Origin: Sebastes aleutianus
Lineage: Eukaryota > Chordata > Actinopteri > Perciformes > Sebastidae
Assembly (NCBI GenBank): GCA_916700875.1
Contig: CAKAKS010000031.1
Span: 21,658,380 to 21,722,379, forward strand
Reading direction: 5' to 3'
DNA: 64,000 bases
Shown here: positions 22,481-34,935 of the stretch, piece by piece
Numbering within the stretch: the stretch's first letter is position 1
Layout of the letters: each line of letters starts with the position of its first letter
Notes under the pieces: generated by a model
What the model was told of the DNA's origin: nothing
Database searches by the model: none
What the model saw: only the letters and a program-made list of their open reading frames with translations
Position numbers and translations under genes: made by a program

Positions 22481-22620
22481 CTTTAAACCTTCACATATTA
22501 CATATGCCACACAACACCATATCCCAAGATTACAAACTGAAATGCACACTCACTCTCTCGCACTTAAACAAAATATTGTTCTTTATAAAAAGCAAGGGGG
22601 AAAAAAGTACATTAACACTC
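22481..22620 (+). repeat. Local direct duplication, copy 2
   Basis: The second copy of the 138-140 bp unit. The 480 bp between the copies reads like a dispersed fish element ('cttttcgttggccacaggtg', 'gtctcccctgttccctccga'), so the copies may be its direct terminal repeats or traces of a local duplication. Confidence 0.85.
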
Positions 22621-23254
22621 TCAGGAAAAAAATACAGCATGTGCTGCAGTTATTACTCAGGATGAGGGGACCAATGAAGGAACACAGTACCAGCAAATTG
22701 GCGGGAACAACCAGACGTGGTCCTCTATGCTCCCAAAGAGTGTCTCCTGTTGCTATCCTTTAGCGAGCATACACAAGTTTCTCTCAGTCAATTTTTTTGT
22801 CTACAAGACTCTTAACAAGCTCATTCAGAGTTTGTTTTAGCATTAAATTAACTTACAGCATCAACACACAGTGACAATACTTAGTAATATACACAGCTAG
22901 CTACAACATGCTAAAATAGCTAGCGTGCTAATGCGCTAATGGCGGTTAGCATATACATTTTTACAACACTACATCTTACTGAAACAGTTAAAATTGACCA
23001 CACAGAAGTTTTTACCTTCCACAAATCTTTTTACCGGTTGGTAAACTCTGAAACCACCGTGGTAAATCTCTGGCAGCTTGGAGAGTGTCCAACTGTCTGC
23101 TTAGCAACCACCGTCTCTCTCTACCGCTCTCTACTGCTTGTGACGCAGATCTCACCTTTAAGTCCCGCCCCTACAGCGTTCTGATTGGTCGGACGGCTCA
23201 TCAACAGCCAATCAAAATACAGAAATCAAGACAGACTGTCTGACGCTCATTAAT

Positions 23255-23330
<76 letters not shown>
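23255..23330. repeat. (GATA)n microsatellite, 19 units
   Basis: A pure GATA tetranucleotide array immediately abutting the retroposon tail that follows, as expected when the array grew from the 3' tail of a minus-strand element. Confidence 0.97.
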
Positions 23331-23331
<1 letters not shown>

Positions 23332-23600
23332 TAACTTTATTGATCCTGAGGGAAATTCAAGTTTCCAGCATCACAGTTCCATAGTGCAAAACATGTTAGT
23401 AAAAAGGCAGTAAAAAAGTTCGTAGTGCAAAGTACAAAGTACAAAAAAATATACCAGATATAAAAATACAAGGAGATGAAGAAAACTGTTAAAACTGAAT
23501 ATAGTGCAGGGTAACAGCTGTGATACACGACTATTAAAAAAAAGTGAATATAGTGCAGAAGAGACTGTTAAAAGTGAGTATAGTGCATTATTATCTGTCC
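23331..23600 (-). mobile_element. Non-LTR retroposon 3' tail fragment
   Basis: 'gtaactttattgatcctgag' plus 'ggaaattcaagtttccagc' next to a GATA array is the inverted form of a familiar fish retroposon 3' end (ggatcaataaagt followed by TATC repeats). Downstream, 'gaatatagtgcag' recurs several times (23496, 23546, 23577). No ORF remains. Confidence 0.7.
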
Positions 23601-25445
23601 CGCAGACCGTCCTCCTTTAGGTAGTAACCTGAGCATGCTACTATTATGTGTGTGACAACCAAACTACTTGAATTGCAACTTTATTTACAACTGACAAATA
23701 TTCTCTTTTTCCAGCTATTTACAGTTTTAAACAGATTAATTTATTATGGAATGCATTTAAACAATGTAAATGAGCTGGTAACTCTAAACTTTAATGATTA
23801 TAACAATTTCACTAATTTATTCTAGCCTATAAATGTACTTTGTAGACTGGGCTACAGTCTGATACTATTATCTGGGTGAATACTTGATTCTGACTGGCTG
23901 CAGGGTGTCCATTAATTCCTGATAATGGACACCTACTAAGTAGTTCCATATTTATTATATTATATTATATTATATTATATTATATTAAAAAAAGTGTACT
24001 CATGACACAAACTTACTTATAAATCAACGCTATAACATTGTACACAATTTCTCTTTTTTAACTGCTTTTGAGACACTTTTGCTTGAAATATGTGCAAGGT
24101 ATTGTGTAGAACCTGTTACATAAACACTGTAATGCTATTGAAATAAAGGCTATAATCAAAAGAAAACAACTTTATAACACTTTCAACTAAATTTAGTCCA
24201 GTTTCAACAGCGAGCTTTTCACCTGCAAATCACCAAAACCACACAGACCACCTATCAACTGCTCCAACAAAAATCCACGTCTGTGTTTTGATGGTGAGCC
24301 GTAAAGACGGCCAACCACAGCACTTTCACATCCAGACTGTGGAGGTCGGACAAAAATGGTTCGTTAATGTTATTTTTGTTCAAAAAGCCTGTGACATAAC
24401 CAACTTAGTGTGCTTTGAGCCTAAATGCTTCATCTGTCGGAGAGGGGACGATCTCTGCTTTCACCGTCAGTGAAAATGCATTCTGTTGTTGAACTCTGTC
24501 ACCACAGTAATGGCAGCATCGCTAGTCTAGTGTGTAGATAACAAGAAAAGAAGCTGTTTTGTGTTGAGTGTATGTGTGTAGTATAATATTGAGTTTAATA
24601 GTCCAGTAATGATGAGCAATATGATGACGCACACAGTGAGACTCTATGCCGAGGTACCTGTGCATCAATATCTTTGGGTGTATAATTCGACCACTGGCAA
24701 TGTTGAAAGTCAATGAGCAAGACTGCTTTATGACACTGTTACAGTTTTATAGCATTTTAGCATCAATATGATGAAGAACCTTGATTCATTCACTTCAAAC
24801 AACCAAAAACAGACATCCCTGTCTTATTATTTAATCCATAACATTATCTCAATTGATTTTCCAGAATATGTACTATATCATGATATTTAATGATATAAAA
24901 TTAAATATATATCACCTACGCCAGCTGACTCCGGCTAGATTTCATTGTGTTTGTTGAATTGATTTGTTTTTGGGTACAAAATCTAAAGCAATTGCACATT
25001 TCCAGTTTCTACCTGGCAGACTCTACAGCTTCACCAGTACAAACAACAACAACAACACTATCTACATCCTCAAAGTTGACCACAGAGTTGAATCAGCGTC
25101 TCCTCCACACAATGCACCTGTACAAGTGTTCCTGTTATTGTGTCCACTCCCCCTCTGAGTCCAGCGTGAAAACCTAAACCACGTCCCTGCTGTCAGACAC
25201 ATTTACAGGCAGTCAGCAGCAGGCCAATTATACACACACACACACACAACCGTTTGAAAAGGTCCCATCTGCAGTGTGAGCTCTGACACCAGCTGGACAA
25301 CACCAGTGTGTGCATGTGTGTGTGTGTATGTGTTTAGTTTTAAGCCTTCATTACCAAGTCTCACCTGTCGTCTGCCGTCTGTGTCTCATTGAACTATAGC
25401 TCTAATAATCCCTTTCACATCTCACAGCTGAGCTCAAACACACAC
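23601..25445. other. Intron 1 stretch without recognised gene
   Basis: AT-rich. It holds a pentanucleotide TATAT array (23952-23996) and short CA runs (25231-25249). I see no exon, RNA gene or clear mobile element. Confidence 0.6.
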
Positions 25446-25615
25446 ACCAGGCTGTTCTCATACACTGTTCGTACCTACGAAAAGTAATGTAATATAATTT
25501 GTATATAACCCATCTCATCAGTTTGTATGTAATTCATGTAATCAAGAGCGAGGAAGGGAGGAGGTCGGGGTGGACGGTTGGCTCAGAAAACGACGGACCT
25601 TCACCCGGGAGATTT
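25446..25615 (+). mobile_element. Long-TIR element fragment
   Basis: 'gtatgtaattcatgtaatca' is followed by 'gagggaggtcggggtgga'-like sequence and 'ccttcacccgggaga', matching the 5' halves of the copies at 11930 and 51185. The core 'cctaacctaac' part is absent. Confidence 0.6.
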
Positions 25616-26530
25616 TACAAATGTTGTCTGACAATGTCAAAATATATTTCTGCCTATGAAGCTGCAAAATTTCAACGGTATTTTGTTGTGTCACACCTTC
25701 CTGCCACACACTCAGTAAAAATCCCTTTCTGTTAATCTGAATGCACTGCTCAGAAAACCTCACAAACACACTCCACGCACTCTGATATTAACACCAATTG
25801 GTCTTAATTAGCATCTAGTCTCATTCAGCCTGCTGTGTTTCCTGCTAATTACTCTGAGTGTGTGTTTGTGTGTGTGTGTCACCACCATCAATCGCAGCCT
25901 GTTTCTTTTTAGTGTGTAAATTAAATTAACGACAGCAGATGTTTGAATGCTTCGGAACAATAATAAAGATCTTTAACATTTCTTATTTCTACAGCTCCAT
26001 GTAGGGTACACTCGACAACACTTGTGAGTATAAATTGGCGAAAAATAAGTCTTGAAGATAAAGAAAAATCAACAACAAAATATAAAATTAACTTCTTACA
26101 CATTTACAGATTTATCAATTACTTTTTAGACATTTTTAGCAGTATCTTTGTACGTATAATGAAGTGTTTTTTTCTTCATTGATTTGATTGTTTTATAGAT
26201 TTATTCAATTATTAATTTACTCAACTATATCTCATGTTTGGCCCTCCGTGGCAAATTGTTGTTAAAACGGATTGAGAGGAGAAAAAGGAGGAAAGAAATA
26301 AAGAGAGGTGTGACCGAGAAGGAAATGACAGAGAAATAGAGCAATGTGAACAAAGAATGAAAAAAAACAGAAGAAAAGGATAAAGACTGAATGAAAGGAA
26401 AAGAAAGGGATTAGTTTCAAATACACACACACATATACACATTGTGTGGTTTCCATTTGGCTCTTGTCAAAACGCTTTGAGAGACAACAGTGACACTCCA
26501 TCCCCTGAGACAAATCTGATCATATTCACT

Positions 26531-26537
26531 GTGTGCA

Positions 26538-26600
<63 letters not shown>

Positions 26601-26776
26601 GTTAAACACCAATAAGCGTTCGGTCTGCACGTTGTTAACAGAGACCTTTCCTGCTGTCAGACACAATTACCAACCGGTCAACAGCAGGCCAATTATACAG
26701 ACGCATACACACAATCAGTGAACGGCAATAACAAGGTAGCTTATACCGTCAAAGAGGCGAGGTGGGAGTAGCTGTC

Positions 26777-26816
<40 letters not shown>
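26531..26816. repeat. (TG)n and (CA)n microsatellites
   Basis: A TG run (26531-26598) and a CA run (26780-26816), complementary and about 180 bp apart. Confidence 0.95.
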
Positions 26817-26820
<4 letters not shown>

Positions 26821-27220
26821 GAAATTCCCGAGTGACAATTTTAAAGTAGCTTTGTGTCAAAGCGAAAAGGGAATAGCTGTCATACATGTCACTGAAACAC
26901 ACTCACACACACACTGTGTAGTGATACCTCACGTCCACATTGTGTCCGTTCCCACTGCACTGTCACTTTAAATATTAACCATCTGATTAATTATTAATGT
27001 GTTCATGAATTCATGATACTCTGGAGCTATGTTGCGAAAAATGGGGTCATCACGTTTTGTAGGATATAAAATAAAACATTATATTATCCCTAGTTCTGGT
27101 CTGAATGGTTTTAATGGTCATTATTGATTAGATTCAGGTACAGAGGCCAACCTCAGACTCAGCTGCATACAGTAGTCTATACACAGTAACCAGCCTGCTT
27201 GCATGAAAAGACCTATACTG

Positions 27221-27807
27221 TAAATGCCACAATGATGCACAAGGTGTTTAGCATGCAATAAGTACACCTTTCTTGATCTTCACGTGTCATTTTCCACGTA
27301 TAAATAATACAGTAAGAGTTAGAGACGTAGTATGAAAAGCAAGAAAGACCATTTATGGTGGGCGGGTCCAACAAACCCCAGACTTTTAACCAGGAGACCC
27401 GTGTTTGAGACCGTTGCTGACGGTGTTTTGGTTTGTCAGTTATGTTAGTGACGTTTGTCGAGCTTTTTAGTGACATTTGACACTTGTTCCGTATTTGTTT
27501 CCTTACGTGTTTTACTTTGTTTACTAACTTATTTCAAGCCCATATTTCTCTACCCTGGTTTTCTTGCCTGAACCTAAGTTAGTGGTTTTCTGTTAACCGG
27601 TGTTTTGTTTTGTAAGTTACGTTTGTTACGTGTTTTTTATTAATGTTTGTGATGTGTTTTCTGTCGTTGGGTTACGCTGTTTTCTTACGTATTTTACTTA
27701 ATTTACGTACTTATTTTTAGCACAACCATGACGCTAAAAGGCGTACTCATGACACCAATGTCCGTGTAATGTTGTGCTATTTATACGCCGTCTTGTGAGA
27801 CCGGGTT
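27221..27807 (+). mobile_element. Long-TIR element family, subfamily 2 copy
   Basis: It starts 'taaatgccacaatgatgcac', continues 'gcatgcaataagtac' and 'gacttttaaccaggagaccc', and ends 'gctatttatacgccg' plus 'cttgtgagaccgggtt'. It lies in the same orientation as 15738-16257. The 'cctaac' core region is partly reshuffled ('tgcctgaacctaagttagtg'). Confidence 0.8.
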
Positions 27808-29470
27808 GCAGTAACAGACACAAAACTGTCTCATTAGCCTCAGGAGTTACAGCAGCGTTAAAGCTAACTGGTTAGCCTCTGTTAACAATTTGAACACAGT
27901 TAATGCTTACTGGTTTGCCAGTTTGGATGCAGGTAAAGCTAACCATCAGGAAAGTTATCTCAGGGGGCGTGTCATGTACTAAAGAGGGGGAGACTGCAGA
28001 TAGACCCTTCTCCTGTTAGCACCTTGTACACACCTAAAGCTATCCAGCAAGCATCCACAAATCCCAGCAGTTTGAACACAGTTGTCTAACCTCTGATAAC
28101 CATGAAAACAATAAACTGTTTTCTTCTTTTCTTTTTCTTTTGGGCAAGTGTATTATGCTTATGATAGAATCAAATCAAATCCAAGCAGCTATTATCAACC
28201 TCTTAACGAGATAAATCGTCAAATAGTTATTTGTGTTGTGTAACTAATTAGTAGCACCTCGTTAACAAGTAACACCAGATAAACAAACAGCATAGATTTT
28301 AATTAGCTGAACCGACTGAATAAGAGTTATGACATGAACACGCAGCATCAATCTATTTAGTTTGAAAACCTAAAGTGAACCATCTAACCCGCTATAGCCT
28401 CAGCTAGTTGATCACTGTAGCTATTACTCTTCTCTTTTAACAGGTTCAACACAGTTAAAGCGGACCTTCCACTGAAAGTCTCTGTGTTCCTTCTGTGAAA
28501 AAATTACTAGAACAATATCTGCAAAGTTAAAAACTACTGAGTGACTGTGACAAGACTGATACTCATCCATAATCAATACAAGCTGGCCGATTAGACAAGG
28601 CCCAAAGTGATCATAGACAGAGTAACAGTGCTCAGACAGATTTGGTGCGCTCGCAGCAGGATAATATCAGGGATAAAATCTGCAGTGTGAAGTGAAAAAG
28701 GTGTCAGAGCAATTCTATTGGTCTTTGATCACAGATTCACTTCCTGAAAACCGAGAGTCGAGAAATAAAAAAAACAGCAGCTAAAAGCTGCAGGATGAAA
28801 GGAAAGATCAGGATGAAAAGAAATATCAGTTAGGGAGGGAGGAGGGGTGATGATGTTCTGGTTTTTTATTTAAAAGCCACTAATTCCCTCTTTCTCCCGC
28901 CGTCTTCAATTTTCCTTTAATCTCCTCTGCTTTCCTCTTCTCATCTTCCTCTTCCTGGTTGTTGTTTACTAAAAATGTTGTTCATATATATATATATATA
29001 TATACGTATATACGTATATACTGTATATAAAATCCTGATTATTATACACACAGTGTGTTGTCCTGTTGCAGTCTTATGCTAAAACCGTTTTCCCTCCATC
29101 CGTCATGTTTTCCCTTGTCAATCTACTTTTCTACATTCATTACCCCATAATGATGAAGCTAAAACAGGATTTATATATCTAATAATCTTAAGTGTAAGTA
29201 AGTGATTTGTATTTCATTAAGTCAAACCACCGTATGTTTCTTTAAAAGGAAATTCTTCCATAGTTGAGGTTCCCATAGCAGATGTTTGTCTGTGCAAACT
29301 GAGCCGAGAAACAGAAATTGGGTCCACGTTGTTGAGAAAATGTCTCCCAGCTGGAAGCCATTTCCAGGGGTGGAAGGTCAGCAGTGTGCAGCTCAGTCTG
29401 ACGGTCCACCAATCTGCCTCCAACTGAACGCTGCCGCAAACCTCAAGAGTCTGGTGAAAAGGTCAGCGTA
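27808..29470. other. Intron 1 stretch without recognised gene
   Basis: Ordinary AT-rich sequence with a TA-rich microsatellite (28986-29029). ORFs are short and unsupported. Confidence 0.6.
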
Positions 29471-30245
29471 GCGTGACTACAGGGATCTAGAACTAGACTG
29501 ACTAGAAGACCAAGAGCTAGAACACTGACATAGCTGAGGGCTAGAAGAATAAAAGGCTTAGGTCGAACACGACTTCAGGATCTAGAGACCGGTTGACTAG
29601 AAGGTATAAAGAACTCAAAGTAAAAGGCTTAGAATGAGGACAACTACAAGGTCTAGAGTAAGAAATTAAAGGTCTGAAGCTAGAACACAGACAAGGCCAA
29701 GAGTTGGACCAACTTAAAGGCCTAGAGTTAAAACAAGTACCAGGACTAGTACAACTAAAAGACCTGGAACAACTAAAGGTCACAGAGCTAAAAGTCTAGC
29801 AGTCTAAAGCAACAACAAGGCTGATGGCTAGAAGAACTAAAAGGTCTACAGCTATATCAACTACAGGGCCTATATCTAAAATAACTACAGGGTCCAGAAC
29901 TAGAACTAGAAGGCTTAGAGCTAGGGCAAATTCATGTATCTTATGTCTTGTTCTTGTTGTGTTATATGAAGCTCTTTGAATTGCCTTGTTGTTAAAAAGC
30001 GATATAGCACACCCATGAACAGTCTAGAGCTAGACGACTGGAGGGCCTAAATGTAGAATAACAAGAAGGTCCAGGGCTAGAAGCTCAAGGCTTATATATA
30101 GCTAGAACTAGAGTGACTAGAAGGCCCGAAGCTAGGAGCAAGGCCTATAGCTACAATAACTACAAAGTGTCTGGGGCTAGAACAGCTAAAGGGCCTATAG
30201 CTAGAAGACCGGCGTAGCACATAGAACTAGGGCAACTAGAAGGGC
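29471..30245. repeat. Degenerate CTAGAA-rich tandem array
   Basis: About 775 bp built from loose repeats of the theme AACTAGAAGGCCTAGAGCTA, with spacing of roughly 20-40 bp. GCTAGAAC, AGGCCTA and GGTCTAGAG recur throughout. Copies are diverged, so this is an old array. A LINE-tail-like segment (29932-30016) interrupts it. Confidence 0.8.
29932..30016 (+). mobile_element. LINE 3' tail remnant within the array
   Basis: 'gaagctctttgaattgcctt' plus 'gttgttaaaaagcgatata' resembles the 3' tail of L2-type fish LINEs (consensus form: ...gaaaagcgctatataaa). It lacks the array motif and splits the array. Confidence 0.55.
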
Positions 30246-30779
30246 TCTCTAGTATTTGTTCCTCATTTCTAAAGGCTCTTCACATCAAAGGGAAGTTGGT
30301 AATTGTCTGAATGGTTCATAACAGTATGAAAACCAGAAAAAATTGAGTACAGTAATTTCATAAAATATGAACAAACAACTGCAGCAAACACTATGACTCC
30401 AAACAATATCACACTGACTCTAATCCTGTTGCCGTGAACTGATTTCATGGAAGTTTCTAGTACACATTTGCATGTCTGAATGTGTGTTTACACTGTACGT
30501 TGTTTGCATAAGTATTTCCGTCTAAGTAGCTTACATTGCATATTTGAAATCTGCTTCAAACTAGTAGTTTTGCCAAACTTTAATTGGATTGTTGCATCAT
30601 TTCCACACTCAATATTTTGTTGTTGTAAGCTTTTCCTGTATTTACAGTATTAAATATTTAATGTAACGTATTGCCTTTTTTTATCTTCTGATTGCAGCAG
30701 GAGCGGAAGATAACAATGTCGATATTTCAATAACTGTCGAGTGAGATTCTCTGATTTTCTCTGGTTCCTCTCAACCTTC

Positions 30780-31075
30780 ATTTCTCCCATCATTCCTGCC
30801 TCTTGTCCTTGTTACATGTGCCATCCAACCTCTGCAATTCATCCCGAATGCAGCAGCCCAACTTGTCTTCTCCCACACTAACCATTCCTCCGCACCCTGC
30901 ACTGCTTCCCTGTGGCTGCTCAAATTCAAGACACTGGTACCTATTGTGCTGTGAATGACTCAGGCCCATCCTACATCCTGGACATGGTCAAACCCTACAC
31001 ACCCAAGCCCGTCCACTACGCTCTGCTACAGCCAATCGGCTTACTACTTTCTCACTATGAAGGGGAGACTGAACA
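30780..31075 (+). mobile_element. LINE remnant (L2-like reverse transcriptase C-terminal region)
   Basis: Conceptual reading gives pieces such as NAAAQLVFSHTNHSSAPCT, SLWLLKFKTLV and TPKPVHYALLQP. These recall the 'QNAAARLV ... LHWLPV..RI.FK.L' region of L2-type LINE polyproteins, with deletions and frame changes. It is a dead fragment. Confidence 0.55.
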
Positions 31076-31141
31076 TTGGCCCAAAAATATTTGAAAATAA
31101 CTTTCTCTATCTCTTATTGTCCCTAAATCTTCCAATTGAAT

Positions 31142-31728
31142 CAACCCGTTCTCACTCCCCTCTCGTCAAATACCACCGTTTGGGAAGTGCTCCTCGCCAT
31201 TGGAAATCGACGCACTGAGGTACACTTTAGCAACAGTATGTGACGAACCAGGCTTTCAACTAACTCAAATGTAAACCCACCCGCGCCTTTATTTGACGGT
31301 CAGAGCAAGTGACATAGTATTAAAAGCGTGAGAGTCCACTAAGGGCTGATTGGGCGTGGTGGTGGATGGGTCAAGCAAACACAAGACTTTCAACCAGGAG
31401 ACCGGTGTCCGTGTCCCGTGTGAAACTAAAAGTATCCATGATTTATGTCGGTATCGTCAGTCCAGTGAGTGACTTGAGACGCTAGTCAGTGAAGTTAACG
31501 TAAGTTTCCTAATCTTAACTAAGTGGTTGTGTTGCCTAAACCTAACTTCCTGTGAAAACGGAAGTTTATTTTGAAAGGACACTATGCATTTAACGGGCGT
31601 ATAATGACACGCCATCCCTGGTCCGTCCAAAAATAAAACAAGACGGGTACCCCGTGCGTCGGTCTTCGATGCCGAGGGGGCACTGACCAAGCGGCGGTAT
31701 TTGACGAGTTGGGAGTGAGAATGGGTTG
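31142..31728 (+). mobile_element. Long-TIR element family, subfamily 1, complete copy (587 bp)
   Basis: The left end is CAACCCGTTCTCACTCCCCT, then CTCGTCAAATACCACCG. The right end, reverse-complemented, is CAACCCATTCTCACTCCCAA, then CTCGTCAAATACCGCCG. That gives about 37 bp inverted repeats with few mismatches. The interior carries 'caaacacaagactttcaacc', 'aggagaccggtgtccgtgt' and 'gttgcctaaacctaacttcc'. There is no ORF of transposase size and no clear target duplication. Confidence 0.88.
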
Positions 31729-31794
31729 CTTGAAGCAGTTCAGCATATTTGATGCTTTGAAGTTGATGCTCTTGCATGATTCTTGCAGTTTTGT

Positions 31795-31860
31795 TGTTGT
31801 TGGTTGAATGCACTTATTATAAGTTGCTTTTGATAAAAGCGTCAGCTAAATAAATGTAAT
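31795..31860 (+). mobile_element. LINE/SINE 3' tail motif
   Basis: 'taagttgcttttgataaaag' plus 'cgtcagctaaataaatgtaa' is a familiar 3' tail of fish L2-type LINEs and the SINEs that use them. Confidence 0.7.
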
Positions 31861-32213
31861 GTTATTATCCTGAACCACAACCTCCACATCATCTGTGTGT
31901 ATCCTTCCTGTCTTCTCTCCCTTCCCTTCCAGCTTTTGATTTCTTTCATCCTCCCAGCTTTCCTACCTCTGTTTCATTCAGTTTGCTTCCTCCCTCTCCC
32001 TCTTGACTTCCATCCCTCCCTCCCTCACTCCTTGCTCTAATCAGTTCTTCCTTGCTTCCATCTTTCTGTCTCTCTCCTCTTTTCTTCTAGTCCCCTCTCG
32101 CTCACAATGTGCAGCTATAACTCTGATTACCTCACAGCGTTGGCCTTCAGCATCACAAGGCCAACTAGGATCAATAGTATTGATGAGGAATCTAAGTCTC
32201 CTCCTAACCAGCA

Positions 32214-32215
<2 letters not shown>

Positions 32216-32254
<39 letters not shown>

Positions 32255-32266
32255 TGTGTGTGTGTG

Positions 32267-32297
<31 letters not shown>

Positions 32298-32504
32298 TTG
32301 AATTTACATATGTGTAAGTGCTGTAAGTGTTTGTTTACATATTGATTTCACCTAGTTCACTGTTTGCATGCATTGACCTGTTTGGATTTAATGAGAATAA
32401 ATGTAAAACGTTGAGATTTGACCTTATTTACAAACAGGCACACACGCATGCACATATGCACGCACACACACACAAACACACGCACACACACACACACACA
32501 CACA
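32216..32504. repeat. (TG)n and (CA)n microsatellites
   Basis: A TG run with a few CT/CG interruptions (32216-32297) and a CA-rich run (32438-32504), again complementary and close together. Confidence 0.95.
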
Positions 32505-32840
32505 GTGAAATGTAAATGAGCGCTTGTTGTCTGTCTCTCTTGCATAAATGATTTATGTAAATTCATCTCTCTTTCTCTCTCTCTGTGTAAAGCTTACACG
32601 TCACTGCTTTTGAGTGTGTTTACTCTCTAAATAGAAGCTCATAAAGCACTTCACACTGAGCACATTAACTGTAACTGAGCTGAACTGTCACTCAGCCGCT
32701 TGTTTAATCAGAGCATTATGTTTGTATGTGTGTTAAAAGTGCCACAGTGGCATCCAGGGTTCCTGCAGCATAGATAATGTCAGGTGAAGAGCATTATGGA
32801 CATCAGACTCTCCCAACCCTGGCCTGGCCTGGCTTGTCGA

Positions 32841-33055
32841 CAAACCAACTAACCACCCAACCAACCAACCAAGTAACCAAGCAACCAAGCAACCAACCAA
32901 CCACCCAACCAAACAACCAACCACCCAACCAACCAACCAAGTAACCAAGCAACCAACCACCCAACCACTCAACCACCCAACCACCCAACCAACCAAGTAA
33001 CCAAGCAACCAAGCAAGCAAGCAACCACCCAACCACTAAACCAACCAACCACTCA
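32841..33055. repeat. CCAA-based minisatellite
   Basis: About 215 bp of CCAA tetramers interrupted by CCAAG, CCACC and TAACC variants in semi-regular order. The apparent Trp/Leu/Val/Gly-rich ORFs on the minus strand are its translation, not a membrane protein. Confidence 0.95.
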
Positions 33056-33057
33056 AT

Positions 33058-33517
33058 CACCGTGTCATGAATACGCATTTCAGCCATTTCGTCTAAACTT
33101 GGGTTTAGGCAAGAAAACCACTTAGTTAGGGTAAGAGAAAACATCATGGTTGGGCTTCAAATAAGTAATGAAACTAAGTAAAACACTTACGGAAAAAACT
33201 ACGGAAAACACATCAAAAAAGGTCAATAAAAACGTGACAAACGTCACTAACATAACTTACAAAACAAAACACAAGTCAACAACGGTCTCGAACACGGGTC
33301 ACCTCTCCAACCGCCCAGCACAAGTGGTCTTTCTCGCTTTTTATACTACATCACTAACTCTTACCGTAGCATTTCTATGCTGATGGGTTTACATTGCAGT
33401 TAGTACAGGATACATGGCGTACAAAAGACACCCGGATATCAAGAAAGGCATACTTATTGCATGTTAAACGCCTTGTGCATTATCGTGGCATTTATACGCC
33501 TTCTCGTGCGAACGGGC
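33058..33517 (-). mobile_element. Long-TIR element family, subfamily 2 copy
   Basis: An inverted relative of 15738-16257 and 27221-27807. On the minus strand it reads 'gagaaggcgtataaatgcca', 'acatgcaataagtatgcctt', 'gtagtataaaaagcgagaaa' and 'taccctaactaagtggtttt'. It directly abuts the CCAA array. Confidence 0.8.
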
Positions 33518-34854
33518 TGGGTAGGTATAAGTACGAGCAGTGAATGAGAACAGCCTGTCTACGTCTATCTCGTCCACGCTTGTCACCATTTTTCTGTTGC
33601 TATTTTTCATGACTGTAGCGAGGTAGCAAGCTAGCTATGTAGAAGACGTCCCCATTCTTAGTCCCGCCTACTAAGATCTTATTGGTCAACCGTTTATCCA
33701 ACCAGAAAGACAGCTGTCACAAAGCACAATATTTCAATTTGGAGATGAAGGCAGCAAATCAGAGGTCTGAAACCAGGCTTGGAATTTGTTTTCAGTGCAG
33801 TATTTAACGGCATCTCTTCACCGACCCAAACACATGGACACAATTCAGATCAAACATCCAACAACAATTCACTCAGAGGTTACAGAGTTCATGATCTGTT
33901 ACACAGTTGTGGAAAAAACTAAAGAGTGTGTGTGTTCATGTGATTGCATGTAAAGTGTGGGTGTGCTGGGTAAATGAGTGAGTGTTTTAACCCTGTGTGT
34001 GAATGTTTTTGTTTTCCTATGCGTGTGTGTTTAATGATGTGAGTCCTGAGGTCAGCAGAAAGCTCAGCTGTAGAAATACACTGCAGGCTTGTGACTTCAC
34101 TAACAGCCGTGTTGGATTTAAACCCCGACAGATCGTCAGAAGGTTTTTATATCTGCCGAGAAGCAGTCAGTAAATCATGTCAGTGCTCTTTGTGTGGGAG
34201 ACTGCTGCTAGGATAAAAGAATACCTGCCTGTGCTGAGGGTGTTTCTGCTCTTTGTGTTAGAATAAAGAAAGGGTGAAAGCTCGGCTCAGTCAGAACGAT
34301 GAAGTGTGTGTTTTGTGTTTTTTTCTTTACGTGCTTCAGATGAAGAAAAGAGAATCAGCCTCTGGGGTTTTCATCTTTGTTATATTTAAATACACTGAGT
34401 TTTATTATGGGGTTAAAGAGGTTGGAGGATTGTTTAACTAAAGGCCGTTCCACAGCGGTGGCGGGTTTTTTTGCGCAATTAATTTGCACGTCAATATATT
34501 TTTTCGAACTGTTGTTTTTGTCATGAATACTTTCACACAGAACGTGAATATTACACATCGAAAAAGCGGCGTAACGTTTTTTGGAACCAGGTCGATTTTC
34601 TGAGCTTTCGCACCGCGAATAAAGGCAGCAACCAATCACGTTGTGCTGAACAGGTTGAGTTGGGTCTATATTTATAAAACAACACGGAGGCTCCATAGTT
34701 CAAACCAAGATGGCAAACTTCATTACTCCTCTCAACCTTGACAAAGGCAGTATGGACCATATCCACTCCTTCTGTTCTTACATTTCACAATAAAAGCCCT
34801 AGACATATAATATTCGCATGCAAATATATTTTGTATTTTCGTGTCTTTTATTTG

Positions 34855-34935
34855 TCACGCCCCCCGGTGGATGGGTCCAACGAACACAAGGCTGTCATCC
34901 AGGAGACCGCTGTTCGTGTCCCGTGCGTCAGTTTA
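34855..34935 (+). mobile_element. Long-TIR element fragment
   Basis: 'ggtggatgggtccaacgaac' is followed by 'ggagaccgctgttcgtgtcc', matching the middle of the 31142-31728 copy. Confidence 0.65.

Noticed and set aside
23255..23330. Direct repeats suggesting a CRISPR-like array
   Set aside because: It is a simple GATA tetranucleotide microsatellite with no spacers, in a vertebrate genome.
32733..33147. Trp/Leu/Val/Gly-rich minus-strand ORFs resembling a membrane protein
   Set aside because: They are translations of the CCAA tetranucleotide array, and the hydrophobicity comes from the repeat unit.
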